DNA of 64,000 nucleotides from VYFG01 sp965213885 (GTDB taxonomy: Bacteria; Pseudomonadota; Gammaproteobacteria; Arenicellales; Poriferihabitantaceae), in assembly GCA_965213885.1 (NCBI GenBank), contig OZ243919.1, positions 2,852,001 to 2,916,000 of the forward strand, read 5' to 3'. Position numbers and translations under genes: made by a program. The notes beneath the pieces were generated by a model. That model worked only from the letters and a program-made list of their open reading frames with translations. It was not told the origin of the DNA and did no database searches. Below are positions 55,590 to 63,896 of this stretch, piece by piece (positions within the stretch are counted from its first letter, which is position 1; each line of letters begins with the position of its first letter).

Positions 55590-56456
55590 CTATCTTCCGC
55601 AATATACAGAGACGATCTTGACCCGCTCGTGTCCCAACTCCCGGCTGATGGTCAGGCGCACTTCCCGGTCCATTTCCTTCTGTTCGGGCGTGAGTTCACT
55701 GTGCCCCGGGCCTCCCGCTACCGGCGACGGCCATCCGGCCAGCATCTCGTAGCGCCACTGGGCATAGGCATGGCGCAAGCCGTGCATCCGGGAGAGCCCC
55801 GCGTTCCTGGTCTGTTTCTCGTACAGGTGCAACTGCTGCTTGTAGTTTTTCGCGCTCGGAATCATCGAACCGCCGCCGGCCAGCCGGCGGGCCTCGTCGA
55901 GAACACTGCGCTGTTCCCCGGTGACCACGGGAATCCTCCGTTCCTTGCCGCCCTTGGTCCAGCTCCGCTTGAGTACGATCTGGTCTCCCCGATCCGCATA
56001 GCTTGGCATGAACTTGATCGCCTCCTCCCGACGAAGTCCGAATGCCCGCTGCAGGCGAAGACTCATCCGGATGCGCGGATCCCGGATTCGGGAAAGCGCC
56101 CTTGCGCCCAGCGTCGTTGCCCTGGAGACGTTGGTGACGTACTTCCGGTTCGGGATGCCGTAGAACTCGTTGGACCGGGCGACGACGCTGTCGCGGTTGA
56201 CCTTCCGGGACCACCAGCGTAAGACTGTCATCCGGTTCTTTATCGACGACGTCGACAGTCCTTCAGAAAACCACCGGCCGACCAGGGCCTCGACGTGCTT
56301 CGGCTTCAGCGAATGGACGCTCATGTGCCGGAAGCCCATCTCGTGAAGCTGGTCGGCGATCTGCAGCAATGCCTCCTTCCGCCTATGCTGGGTTCCGTAT
56401 CCGCCGTCCCGGTTGCGGCGGCACATCTGCTTGAGTTGGTAGTTCAGGTCTCTCAA
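55590..56456 (-). CDS. Tyrosine recombinase (integrative element integrase)
   Basis: A 288-residue protein with an N-terminal SAM-like arm (RRKEALLQIADQLHEMGFRHMSVHSLKPKHVEALVGRW). The catalytic domain has the first Arg in RLQRAFGLRREEAIKF, the beta-hairpin lysine in SWTKGGKERRIPV, HGLRHAYAQWRY (His-x-x-Arg type), and a terminal ISRELGHERVKIVSVYCGR with the last His and the nucleophile tyrosine. All catalytic residues are present. The type is common on integrative conjugative elements and plasmids. It is the last gene of a minus-strand ICE gene set. Confidence 0.88.
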   Translation of the reverse strand: MRDLNYQLKQMCRRNRDGGYGTQHRRKEALLQIADQLHEMGFRHMSVHSLKPKHVEALVGRWFSEGLSTSSIKNRMTVLRWWSRKVNRDSVVARSNEFYGIPNRKYVTNVSRATTLGARALSRIRDPRIRMSLRLQRAFGLRREEAIKFMPSYADRGDQIVLKRSWTKGGKERRIPVVTGEQRSVLDEARRLAGGGSMIPSAKNYKQQLHLYEKQTRNAGLSRMHGLRHAYAQWRYEMLAGWPSPVAGGPGHSELTPEQKEMDREVRLTISRELGHERVKIVSVYCGR

Positions 56457-56940
56457 GGTGTTTTCTTTCGGTTAGTGCTGCTGACCCAACCGGCGGCCTT
56501 GGCCAACCGGTCCCGCTTTGCGGTACGGTCACGGGACACCACGCCCAAAGACCTGAAGTTGCCTGGTTCAGGCAACGCCGGCTGCCCCCTGTGGGGAGCG
56601 GGGCCGGCGTGGACCAACCTGCCCTGACGGACACGCATTCGAGGATGGTGAAACACCTCTTTCGAGCAGCGGGAGTCGGGCGGACGCCGTCTCGACCGGC
56701 CGGGGACAGGCACCAGCGGCATTGCCGGCTGCATGCCTCTCGACCCGGCAAGGTAGATGAAGACCGGGAGCCTTCAGGGATGGACCGGCTCCGTGGCCGG
56801 TCCTTCTTCCAGGCAGGACCCACGGCATTCGCCGCCGCGCATCGAAGGGTCCGGGAGCGCACTTGCCACTTTGCCGAAGTGACCACGGATGAATTCACTC
56901 ACGGGCGAAGTCTCGCCCGCCTCTTTCGTTCTGTCACGGA

Positions 56941-56962
56941 AAAACCCCGACAGCTTCCGGGG
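56941..56962 (-). terminator. Intrinsic terminator (minus strand)
   Basis: Minus-strand stem CCCCG...CGGGG (56962-56958 with 56949-56945), extended by neighbouring pairs around GAAGCTGT, followed by TTTTT. It lies downstream of the terminator at 56997-57041, a tandem arrangement. Confidence 0.6.
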
Positions 56963-56996
56963 CGGTTCCATTCAACTTTCCGCCGCCGGAAGCATG

Positions 56997-57041
56997 AAAA
57001 ACCCGTCCCGCCGGGAGAGAATCTCTCCCCGGCGGGGCGGG
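56997..57041 (-). terminator. Strong intrinsic terminator of the ICE operon (minus strand)
   Basis: Long GC-rich hairpin between 57022-57041 and 57002-57020 on the minus strand (CCGGGGAGAGA pairing with TCTCTCCCGG and flanking CCCG/CGGG), followed by TTTTTC. It lies about 70 bp after the DUF6573 stop codon. Confidence 0.82.
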
Positions 57042-57109
57042 TGACGGGCCAGGACCGGGTGGTCCGGGGCCCGTCAGGGTAGAGGAACCGGGAGGATCGG
57101 GGGCGTGCC

Positions 57110-57547
57110 TCAATCCTCGCCCGGCAGCATGATGGTAACCACTTCTTCCCCGGCGTCGCCGGGGCCCACCACCAGTTTCAGGGTGACCTCACGGGCCGAT
57201 GACGTGAGCCCGTCCCTGGGCACCCGGTAGAGCGGGAACAGCAGTCGGTCGCCGCAGCCCGCGGCGATGCGGATCGCGTAGGCGGCCATGAAGAGCACAT
57301 CCCACAGGCGCCCGGACTCGTCCTGGGCGGTCTGCCGGTGCGAATCGTCTTCGGACCAGGCGACGCAGTCAGCCCAGGCAGCGGCGGTCAGCGAGACCGG
57401 CCACCTGAAGCCGGCTTCCCCGGCCATGGCACCCACGTCGACCAGGTTCCCGTCCAGGTGGGCCTGGACACGGGTATAGGTTGAAATCACCGGACCGAAG
57501 TACGATCCGGCGGACGGTTTGTCGAGCATGTCGGAAGGTTTGGACAT
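57110..57547 (-). CDS. DUF6573-like ICE protein
   Basis: A 145-residue cytoplasmic protein: ISTYTRVQAHLDGNLVDVGAMAGEAGFRWPVSLTAAAWADCVAW, then DESGRLWDVLFMAAYAIR and a C-terminal strand set (EVTLKLVVGPGDAGEEVVTIMLPGED). The YTRAQAIxDGxLVDV pattern is that of DUF6573, common on conjugative elements and plasmids, function unknown. It is followed by the strong terminator at 57041-56997. Part of the ICE gene set with the DUF3577 gene upstream. Confidence 0.78.
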   Translation of the reverse strand: MSKPSDMLDKPSAGSYFGPVISTYTRVQAHLDGNLVDVGAMAGEAGFRWPVSLTAAAWADCVAWSEDDSHRQTAQDESGRLWDVLFMAAYAIRIAAGCGDRLLFPLYRVPRDGLTSSAREVTLKLVVGPGDAGEEVVTIMLPGED

Positions 57548-57680
57548 TTTGGTTCTCCGATAGGAATAATCGCCGGGTCATTCCTTCCCCCCTGTCGGGG
57601 AGAAAGAGCTTCCCCGGCAGGGTTTGAGCAAGGTTGTTGAGAGGCGGCCGGGTAATCGGATTACCCGGCCGGCGGTTCAG

Positions 57681-58094
57681 CTACGCCGCGTTCGTCTTTT
57701 CAGCTTTCGCGGAGTAGAACGGCTGGCCCTCGACCCTGGCCCACGCCATGCCGAGGAGCCGGGCTTTCAGGCGGATGCCTGTTTCGCCGGCCCTGTCGCC
57801 GTTCTGGAAGGTGAAGGATTCGGCATACAGATCACTCAGCGTGAAGCCGATCAGCACCTTCAGGTTGCCCTCGACGGCCGGCATCAGCTGACGCACGATT
57901 TCCTGCGTCTTGTGGCCGGATACGCGACACTCGAAATGGGTGTACTGGGCGTTGTCGACGCGGCCCCGGAGGGCTGCGACGGTGGCGCTGAGGAAGGGGG
58001 ACCCTTCTTTCGGTGCCACTTCCCGGATACGGCTGAGATAGCCGATACCCTGCGTGTGAAGATCGAAATACTCTTTGGTTTCTTTGGTCGACAT
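57681..58094 (-). CDS. DUF3577 (STY4534-type) ICE replication-associated protein
   Basis: From ATG 58094 the product is 137 residues: EYFDLHTQGIGYLSRIREVAPKEGSPFLSATVAALRG, YTHFECRVSGHKTQEIVRQL, GNLKVLIGFTLSDLYAESFTFQNGDRAGETGIRLKARLL. This matches DUF3577, a conserved ICE family annotated as STY4534 family replication protein, with single-strand-binding-like strand order. The upstream frame belongs to leader sequence. It sits with TIGR03761 and DUF6573 genes, a recognised ICE module. Confidence 0.85.
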   Translation of the reverse strand: MSTKETKEYFDLHTQGIGYLSRIREVAPKEGSPFLSATVAALRGRVDNAQYTHFECRVSGHKTQEIVRQLMPAVEGNLKVLIGFTLSDLYAESFTFQNGDRAGETGIRLKARLLGMAWARVEGQPFYSAKAEKTNAA

Positions 58095-58278
58095 GATGGT
58101 TGACTCCTTCTGGATTGAATAGAGGATGGAACATCCGGAGCCGCCACGCCCCCGACGGGACGGCTGCCCCGGCAGGGTGATGGAATGGAAGCCATTCCGT
58201 TGAGGATGGACCGGCGGCCACTCGCTGCTTGCGCAGGGGCCGCTGGGCACCGGTTTCACGGTCCATGAGGTGCCTCGA

Positions 58279-58297
58279 TTGCCACTTTGCCGAAGTG
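58279..58297. repeat. Hairpin repeat of the ICE, second copy
   Basis: A perfect inverted repeat GCCACTTTGCCGAAGTGGC (7-bp stem, 5-nt loop) lies in the leader before the DUF3577 gene. The other copy, with one changed base, is at 56864-56882 before the integrase gene. Similarity extends on both sides (CCACGGAT). It may be a regulatory site of the element. Confidence 0.6.
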
Positions 58298-58328
58298 GCC
58301 ACGGATAAAACCTGTCGCGCTCCCGCTC

Positions 58329-59147
58329 TCAGGCCGCATCGGCGGAAGCCGTCCCGGCCGGAGATGGTTCCATTTCTGGCGCCACTGCCGGCGTCGCCGG
58401 AATCGTGGGCGGCTCCGATTCTTCGGGCCGTTCCGTTTGGACGGGATCCCCGGAAGACGCGGATCGCAGATCCGGCGCCAGGGGCGCGCGGTGTTCGCCG
58501 CGCAGCACCGCTTCCGGCAACGAGCCCATCTCCCGGACCGCCCGGTCACCCTTGCCGCCACTGACCGACGTCCGGTCAATGCCCAGGGAACGGTAACCCA
58601 TGGGGATGAGGAACAGGCTGCGCAGCCTGCGTGCGCCCAGGCGGATGACGTCGCTTCCCTCGGCTCGGCCGAGCACGCCGACATGGCAGGCCGCCAGCAC
58701 CGCGCATGACAGCACGTCATAGTTCGAGACCAGACTGGCCGCCTGGTAGGCGTACGGGCTCGCGAACCGCAGCGGTATCCGGCACGGGCGCATGGATTCG
58801 GGTACGGCGATATCGATGGAGCCCATCCGCGCCAGCCGCTCATCCAGGTCCTGCCGCAGACGCCGGAACAGGGTCCCGCGCTCCCCGATACCCTCATCGA
58901 TCTTGATCAGCCACCAGTCGGCCCAGGGGTCGTCATCGCCCGCAGCCTGCCAGATCAGGCGCAGCCGGTCGGCAAACAGGCCAAGGCCGACGACGGGCTC
59001 CCTGCCCTGGGTGCCCGGCCGGCCCCGGACCAGTTCCCGGGCCTTGTGGGTATGGAGAGTCATCCAGATGTCGCCGCGCAATGGACCCGGCCCGCCGGTC
59101 GGATCGGCCCTGCCGGAATCACCGGGGCTGTCGGATTGATCGGGCAC
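58329..59147 (-). CDS. TIGR03761 (PFL_4669-type) integrating conjugative element protein
   Basis: A protein of about 272 residues from GTG 59147, with the family core GPLRGDIWMTLHTHKARELVRGRPG, VGLGLFADRLRLIWQAAGDDDPWADWWLIKIDE, PLRFASPYAYQAASLVSNYDVLSCAVLAACHVG and SLFLIPMGYRSLGIDR. The C-terminus is a Pro/Glu-rich tail. The family is a marker of PFGI-1/ICEHin1056-like elements, function unknown. ATG 59062 is an alternative start but would cut the conserved GPLRGDI segment. It is the most upstream ICE gene left here; the element is truncated beyond it. Confidence 0.82.
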   Translation of the reverse strand: MPDQSDSPGDSGRADPTGGPGPLRGDIWMTLHTHKARELVRGRPGTQGREPVVGLGLFADRLRLIWQAAGDDDPWADWWLIKIDEGIGERGTLFRRLRQDLDERLARMGSIDIAVPESMRPCRIPLRFASPYAYQAASLVSNYDVLSCAVLAACHVGVLGRAEGSDVIRLGARRLRSLFLIPMGYRSLGIDRTSVSGGKGDRAVREMGSLPEAVLRGEHRAPLAPDLRSASSGDPVQTERPEESEPPTIPATPAVAPEMEPSPAGTASADAA

Positions 59148-59236
59148 GGCGGCCGGGCTCCCTTTTGTGATGGATTCGCACCTGTATATACCTCGCCCCC
59201 CCCGGTCTGCCAGAAAAAACCAGGACAGGTCCCGGG

Positions 59237-59686
59237 GCGGTTTTTCAGGGGACCGGGGCCGGACGCTGCTGCACCACAACGGCGACGACCGGGAGTGGGG
59301 ACTGAGCAGGCTGGTGAAGCTCGATCCCGGCACATCGGGCTGGGGGCTCTCTCAGCGTGCGGCGGGTGCGGGACCAGGCGGCCGGCGGCGTGCAGCGGCT
59401 GTGGGAGAGCGGTGTGACCCTGGGCACGGCGGCGGCCGACCGGGAGACCGGGCGGGTGCATGCGCGGATCGCCCAGGGCATCGGCACCGTCACGTGGGCC
59501 GGGCCGGGCGTGCTGGCGCCGTATGCCGACGTGTCGCTGTCCGGGGACGGGTCAAGACGACTCGGCCTTGGCGGACGGTTCGACATCGGGTCGTCGGCCA
59601 GGATGAGCCTTGAGGGCGCGCAGAGCCGGCCGGCGCGCGGCGGGACCGGTCACAGCATCATGCTGCGGGGCAGGTTGTACTGGTAG
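59237..59686 (+). pseudogene. Autotransporter-type beta-barrel, C-terminal fragment with a CT-repeat frameshift
   Basis: The plus strand encodes a barrel end: HHNGDDREWGLSRLVKLDPGTSGWGLS in one frame, then SVRRVRDQAAGGVQRLWESGVTLG, VLAPYADVSLSGDGSRRLGLGGRFDIG and SIMLRGRLYW in another. The shift falls at CTCTCT (about 59346-59351); two extra bases (one more CT) would restore GLSLSV. The 5' part of the gene is missing, cut where the ICE genes begin. The pattern is that of autotransporter-domain proteins of gammaproteobacteria. Most likely a fragment left by element insertion. Confidence 0.7.
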
Positions 59687-59889
59687 CCGTACCGCCACTC
59701 CCCTCCTATTCCATCATCGCCCCGCATGGCGGATGTCATGCGGGGGTATGCATCGTGATTGCTCCATCCATGCGTGAGGGCGACCGGGATCCCTCATCCC
59801 TCCAGCATCGCCCAACCATATGCGTTGGCGCCGGGCTTTCGCCGGTGGTATGATGGAAATCCATACCACATGGGAAGGTAGTTCACACC

Positions 59890-60330
59890 ATGAGAACAAT
59901 TCTTTTCGCTTTGCTGTTCACGATTGCCGCCGTCGGCACAGTCCTTGCCCAGGGAACCCCGTCCCCGGATGGCGCCAGGGTGTATTTCGCCAACCTTTCC
60001 GACGGTGACACCGTGTCCGGCCCGGTCAAGGTCATTTTCGGCCTGTCCGGTATGGGCGTTGCGCCTGCTGGCATCGCACTGAAAAACACGGGCCACCACC
60101 ACCTGCTGGTCAATCGGGCGCCGATGGGTGAGGGCGATAGCGGCGGCGCCGAGCTGTCGGTTCCCGTTCCGGCCGACGACAACCACCTGCATTTCGGCGG
60201 CGGCCAGACAGAAACGACCGTGGAACTGCCTGCCGGCACGCATACGCTGCAGCTGGTGGTCGGCGACCATCTGCATATACCGCACTCGCCGCCCGTCATG
60301 TCCGGGGTCATCACGATCACGGTGCAGTAG
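59890..60330 (+). CDS. DUF4399 periplasmic protein
   Basis: A 146-residue protein with a signal peptide (LFALLFTIAAVGTVLAQG, cleavage near residue 21), then VYFANLSDGDTVSGPVKVIFGLSGMGVAPAGI, GHHHLLVN, DNHLHFGGGQTETTVELPAGTHTLQLVVGDHLHIPH. This is the DUF4399 pattern, with several conserved histidines that may bind metal. Function unknown. It stands alone between the autotransporter remnant and the dehydrogenase. Confidence 0.9.
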   Translation: MRTILFALLFTIAAVGTVLAQGTPSPDGARVYFANLSDGDTVSGPVKVIFGLSGMGVAPAGIALKNTGHHHLLVNRAPMGEGDSGGAELSVPVPADDNHLHFGGGQTETTVELPAGTHTLQLVVGDHLHIPHSPPVMSGVITITVQ

Positions 60331-60617
60331 CAAAGGCGGTTGCAGGACGGATCCGCCTGATCCGCCTGCGAGCGGCAGCGATACACCAGCGTTTGACCGG
60401 GGTGGCGCCGTCACGTTCCGGACGGCGGCCGATCGGGTCACTTCCAGCGGTTCCGGTTCCCGAGGATTCATCGTCATCGCCTCTCTCGCCATGTCCCCCC
60501 TGAAAACAAGAGGGGACATGGCCGGGCTTGACTGACAAGAGAACCGAATTCTTTTGCAAGGGCCAGGACTTCGCGTTACAGTACGCCGTCCCGTAATCCA
60601 CCCATCCGTTTCCCGCC

Positions 60618-61496
60618 ATGAAAGTTGCCTTCATCGGTCTTGGCGTCATGGGTTATCCCATGGCCGGTCACCTCGCCGCAAGTGGCCACGAGGTCTGCGT
60701 CTACAACCGCACCACCGCGAGGGCGGAGAAATGGCTTGGACAGCACCGGGGAACCATGGAGAAGACCCCGGCCATGGCGGCCTCGGAAGCGGAGGTCGTG
60801 TTTTCCTGCGTGGGCAACGATGACGATGTGCGCAGCGTGACCACGGGGCCGGACGGCGCCTTCGGCGCCATGCGGCGCGGAGCCGTGTTCGTCGACCACA
60901 CCACCGCCTCGGCCAACGTGGCGCGGGAACTCGCTGCCGCCGCCAGGAGTCGTGGCTTCGACTTCCTCGACGCCCCGGTGTCCGGCGGCCAGGCCGGTGC
61001 GGAAAATGGCGTGCTTACCGTGATGATCGGCGGCGAGGAGACGGTCTTCGAACGCACCAGGCCCCTGATCGACTGCTATGCACGTGCGGCAATGCTGATG
61101 GGGCCAGCCGGCGCGGGACAGCTCACCAAGATGGTCAACCAGATCTGCATCGCCGGGCTGGTGCAGGGTCTGTCCGAGGGGTTGGCCTTTGCCGTCAATG
61201 CGGACCTCGACGGGATGAAGGTGTTCGACGTGATCTCCAAGGGCGCCGCCGGCTCCTGGCAGATGGAGAACCGCCACGAAACCATGCTGAAAAACGAGTT
61301 CGAATTCGGGTTCGCGGTGGACTGGATGCGCAAGGACCTCGGGCTCTGCATGGATGAGGCGAAGCGGAACGGCTCCGAGCTGCCCGTCACTGGGATCGTC
61401 GACGGCTACTATGCCGAAGTACAGGCCGCCGGCGGGAACCGGTTCGACACCTCGAGCCTGGTGACCCGGCTCTATCGCAAGGACCTGACCGGCTGA
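60618..61496 (+). CDS. 3-hydroxyisobutyrate dehydrogenase-family NAD(P)-dependent oxidoreductase
   Basis: A 292-residue beta-hydroxyacid dehydrogenase: N-terminal MKVAFIGLGVMGYPMAGHLAASGHEV, signature FLDAPVSGGQAGAENGVLTVMIGG with the substrate-binding GG, and the catalytic lysine in GAGQLTKMVNQICIAGLVQGLSEGL. The C-terminal helices are KDLGLCMDEAKRNGSELPVT. The family includes 3-hydroxyisobutyrate, tartronate-semialdehyde and succinic-semialdehyde reductases; the substrate here is undetermined. Confidence 0.9.
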   Translation: MKVAFIGLGVMGYPMAGHLAASGHEVCVYNRTTARAEKWLGQHRGTMEKTPAMAASEAEVVFSCVGNDDDVRSVTTGPDGAFGAMRRGAVFVDHTTASANVARELAAAARSRGFDFLDAPVSGGQAGAENGVLTVMIGGEETVFERTRPLIDCYARAAMLMGPAGAGQLTKMVNQICIAGLVQGLSEGLAFAVNADLDGMKVFDVISKGAAGSWQMENRHETMLKNEFEFGFAVDWMRKDLGLCMDEAKRNGSELPVTGIVDGYYAEVQAAGGNRFDTSSLVTRLYRKDLTG

Positions 61497-61982
61497 GCGG
61501 CATGTCGGCCTGCCCGGTCGAATGAAACAAGCCCTCGGGCCGGGGCATCACAAGGCCTTTCATCACGCCGGGCCGCCACCCCTGCCAACGCCGGCCCCAT
61601 CGTTCGACTGCCGACGGTAGAACGTCCTCACACTGGAACGTACGGCGCACACCCATAGCATGGACACCCCGAGTGGGTAAGCGGACGGAGAGCGCTTCGG
61701 TGAGACACACCACGGCTCCACTGTCTGGCGGAACCGCCCTTCCCGTATTCTGCGAACAGGAAATCCCTGTTCCAGTGGAAGTCGTTGCGAATCATGGAGG
61801 CCTGAAGTTCGGTTGAACACAGTCGCCATCTCAAATCCCCTGACTGCCCGTCCCGCCTCACAGCGCATCCTACACAACCCTGGAACTCATGACAGGGAAC
61901 CCCAACAGCATGGCCTGAGGACAAGGGGTAACAGAAACGCCCGCATGCGAGGGCGTTCGCGGGAGCCTTCGATGGGCCGGGC
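61497..61982. other. Intergenic region between convergent genes; holds the atp operon terminator
   Basis: About 485 bp. The only clear element is the minus-strand terminator near 61930-61957. No open frame in the rest has a recognisable domain. Confidence 0.5.
61930..61957 (-). terminator. Intrinsic terminator downstream of atpC
   Basis: On the minus strand AACGCCC (61957-61951) pairs with GGGCGTT (61942-61936) around an 8-nt loop, followed by TCTGTT. It lies 26 bp beyond the atpC stop and would end the atp operon. Confidence 0.75.
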
Positions 61983-62405
61983 CTATTTACGCAGCCTGCG
62001 CAGCTTCTCGATGGAGCGGATCTGGGCGATGGCGCTCGCCAGCTCTGCCTGGGCCTGGGCATAGTCCATCTCCGCAGCGGCTTCCGCCAGTTTCTCCTCG
62101 GCCCGCCTCTTGGCCTCCAGTGCGGAGGCCTCGTCGAGGTCTTGGCCGCGCACAGCCGTGTCCGACAGCACGGTCACGACATGAGGCTGGACCTCCAGCA
62201 CCCCGCCGGAGACGAAGATGAACTCCTCCTCGCCATCCTCACGGATGACCCGCACGTCGCCAGGATTGAGCTTGGTGATGAGGGGCGTGTGGCCGGGTGC
62301 GATCCCGAGTTCGCCAATCTCTCCCGGGGCGAACACCATGGTGCCGGCACCGGACCAGATTTCCTGCTCCGCGCTGACGATTTCTACCTGGATGGTTGCT
62401 TCCAT
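61983..62405 (-). CDS. atpC: F1F0 ATP synthase epsilon subunit
   Basis: A 140-residue protein: IQVEIVSAEQEIWSGAGTMVFAPGEIGELGIAPGHTPLITKLNPGDVRV and a beta-sandwich N-domain, then the helical C-terminal hairpin (ASALEAKRRAEEKLAEAAAEMDYAQAQAELASAIAQIRSIEKLRRLRK) that inhibits hydrolysis. Last gene of the atp operon, 36 bp after atpD, followed by a terminator. Confidence 0.97.
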   Translation of the reverse strand: MEATIQVEIVSAEQEIWSGAGTMVFAPGEIGELGIAPGHTPLITKLNPGDVRVIREDGEEEFIFVSGGVLEVQPHVVTVLSDTAVRGQDLDEASALEAKRRAEEKLAEAAAEMDYAQAQAELASAIAQIRSIEKLRRLRK

Positions 62406-62441
62406 GATGGATTCTCCCGGTCAGTGGGTTAACGGCCCGCC

Positions 62442-63842
62442 TCAGTTGAGGGTCTTGGCCTTTTCCACCGCCTCCTCGATACCGCCGACCATGTAGAAGG
62501 CCTGCTCGGGCAGGTGGTCGTAGTCGCCGTTGACGATGCCCTGGAATCCCTTGATGGTGTCCTTCAGGGTGACGTACTTGCCCTCGCTGCCGGTGAAGGA
62601 CTGGGCCACGGTGAACGGCTGTGACAGGAAGCGCTGGATCCGGCGGGCGCGGTTCACCGCTTGCTTGTCCTCCTCGGACAGTTCGTCCATGCCGAGGATG
62701 GCGATGATGTCCTGCAGCTCCTTGTAGCGCTGCAGGATGCCCTGCACGGAACGCGCGGTCTGGTAGTGCTCCTCGCCGATGACCAGCGGGTCAAGCTGGC
62801 GTGAGGTGGAATCGAGTGGGTCCACGGCAGGGTAGATGCCGAGTTCGGCGATCTGCCGCGACAGTACCAGGGTGGCGTCAAGGTGCGCGAAGGTGGTCGC
62901 CGGCGACGGATCGGTAAGGTCGTCCGCCGGAACATAGACTGCCTGGAAGGACGTGATGGAACCGTTTCGGGTGGAGGTGATCCGTTCCTGCAGCACGCCC
63001 ATCTCGTCCGCCAGGGTCGGCTGGTAGCCCACCGCCGACGGCATCCGGCCCAACAGGGCGGACACCTCGGTACCGGCCAGGGTATAGCGGTAGATGTTGT
63101 CGATGAACATGAGGACGTCGCGACCCTCGTCCCGGAAATACTCCGCCATGGTCAGTCCGGTGAGCGCCACCCGCAGGCGGTTGCCGGGAGGCTCGTTCAT
63201 CTGGCCGTACACCATGGCAACCTTGGACTCGGTGAAGTTCTCGATGTTGACGACGCCGGCCTCCTGCATCTCGTGGTAGAAGTCGTTGCCCTCGCGGGTC
63301 CGCTCGCCCACGCCGGCGAACACGGACAGGCCGGAGTGCGCTGTGGCGATGTTGTTGATGAGTTCCAGCAGGGTCACGGTCTTGCCCACACCCGCGCCGC
63401 CGAAGAGGCCGATCTTGCCGCCCTTGGCAATGGGCATGATCAGGTCGATCACCTTGATGCCGGTCTCCAGCAGTTCGACACTTGCGGCCTGGTCCTCGTA
63501 GGACGGGGCCGGACGATGGATCGGCCAGCGCTCCTCCGTGGTGACGGGGCCGGCCTCGTCCACCGGGTTGCCGAGAACGTCCATGATGCGGCCGAGGGTG
63601 CCGTGGCCGACCGGCACCGCGATGGGCTCTCCGGTGTTGGTGACGCTGACGCCGCGCTTGAGGCCGTCGGAGGAGCCCATGGAGATGCAGCGGACGATGC
63701 CGTCACCCATCTGCTGCTGCACTTCCAGGGTCAGCCCGCCGTCGTCCACGACCAGGGCGTCATAGACCTTGGGCACGGAGTCGCGCGGGAACTGCACGTC
63801 CACGACCGCACCGATAATCGTTACGATATTTCCAGAACTCAT
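62442..63842 (-). CDS. atpD: F1F0 ATP synthase beta subunit
   Basis: The 466-residue catalytic subunit starts at ATG 63842 (MSSGNIVTIIGAVVDVQFPRD). The ATG-like codons seven residues earlier lack conservation. Walker A is GGAGVGKTVTLLELI, the catalytic Glu is in GVGERTREGNDFYHEM, Walker B DVLMFIDNIYR, and VYVPADDLTDPSPATTFAHLDA is standard. Synthesises ATP at the cytoplasmic F1 head. Between atpG and atpC in the conserved order. Confidence 0.98.
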   Translation of the reverse strand: MSSGNIVTIIGAVVDVQFPRDSVPKVYDALVVDDGGLTLEVQQQMGDGIVRCISMGSSDGLKRGVSVTNTGEPIAVPVGHGTLGRIMDVLGNPVDEAGPVTTEERWPIHRPAPSYEDQAASVELLETGIKVIDLIMPIAKGGKIGLFGGAGVGKTVTLLELINNIATAHSGLSVFAGVGERTREGNDFYHEMQEAGVVNIENFTESKVAMVYGQMNEPPGNRLRVALTGLTMAEYFRDEGRDVLMFIDNIYRYTLAGTEVSALLGRMPSAVGYQPTLADEMGVLQERITSTRNGSITSFQAVYVPADDLTDPSPATTFAHLDATLVLSRQIAELGIYPAVDPLDSTSRQLDPLVIGEEHYQTARSVQGILQRYKELQDIIAILGMDELSEEDKQAVNRARRIQRFLSQPFTVAQSFTGSEGKYVTLKDTIKGFQGIVNGDYDHLPEQAFYMVGGIEEAVEKAKTLN

Positions 63843-63896
63843 GGTTCGAAAAGCCTCTTTCAATTAGTCAACTGGTTCATCGGGGTACGCCGGCCG

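Larger units (their letters stand above)
56457..57109. other. Non-coding stretch of the ICE with two terminators and a repeated hairpin
   Basis: About 650 bp between the DUF6573 gene and the integrase gene. It holds two intrinsic terminators (annotated separately) and a copy of a hairpin repeat, GCCACTTTGCCGAAGTGAC at 56864-56882, found again near 58279. The open frames here have no recognisable domain. Confidence 0.55.
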
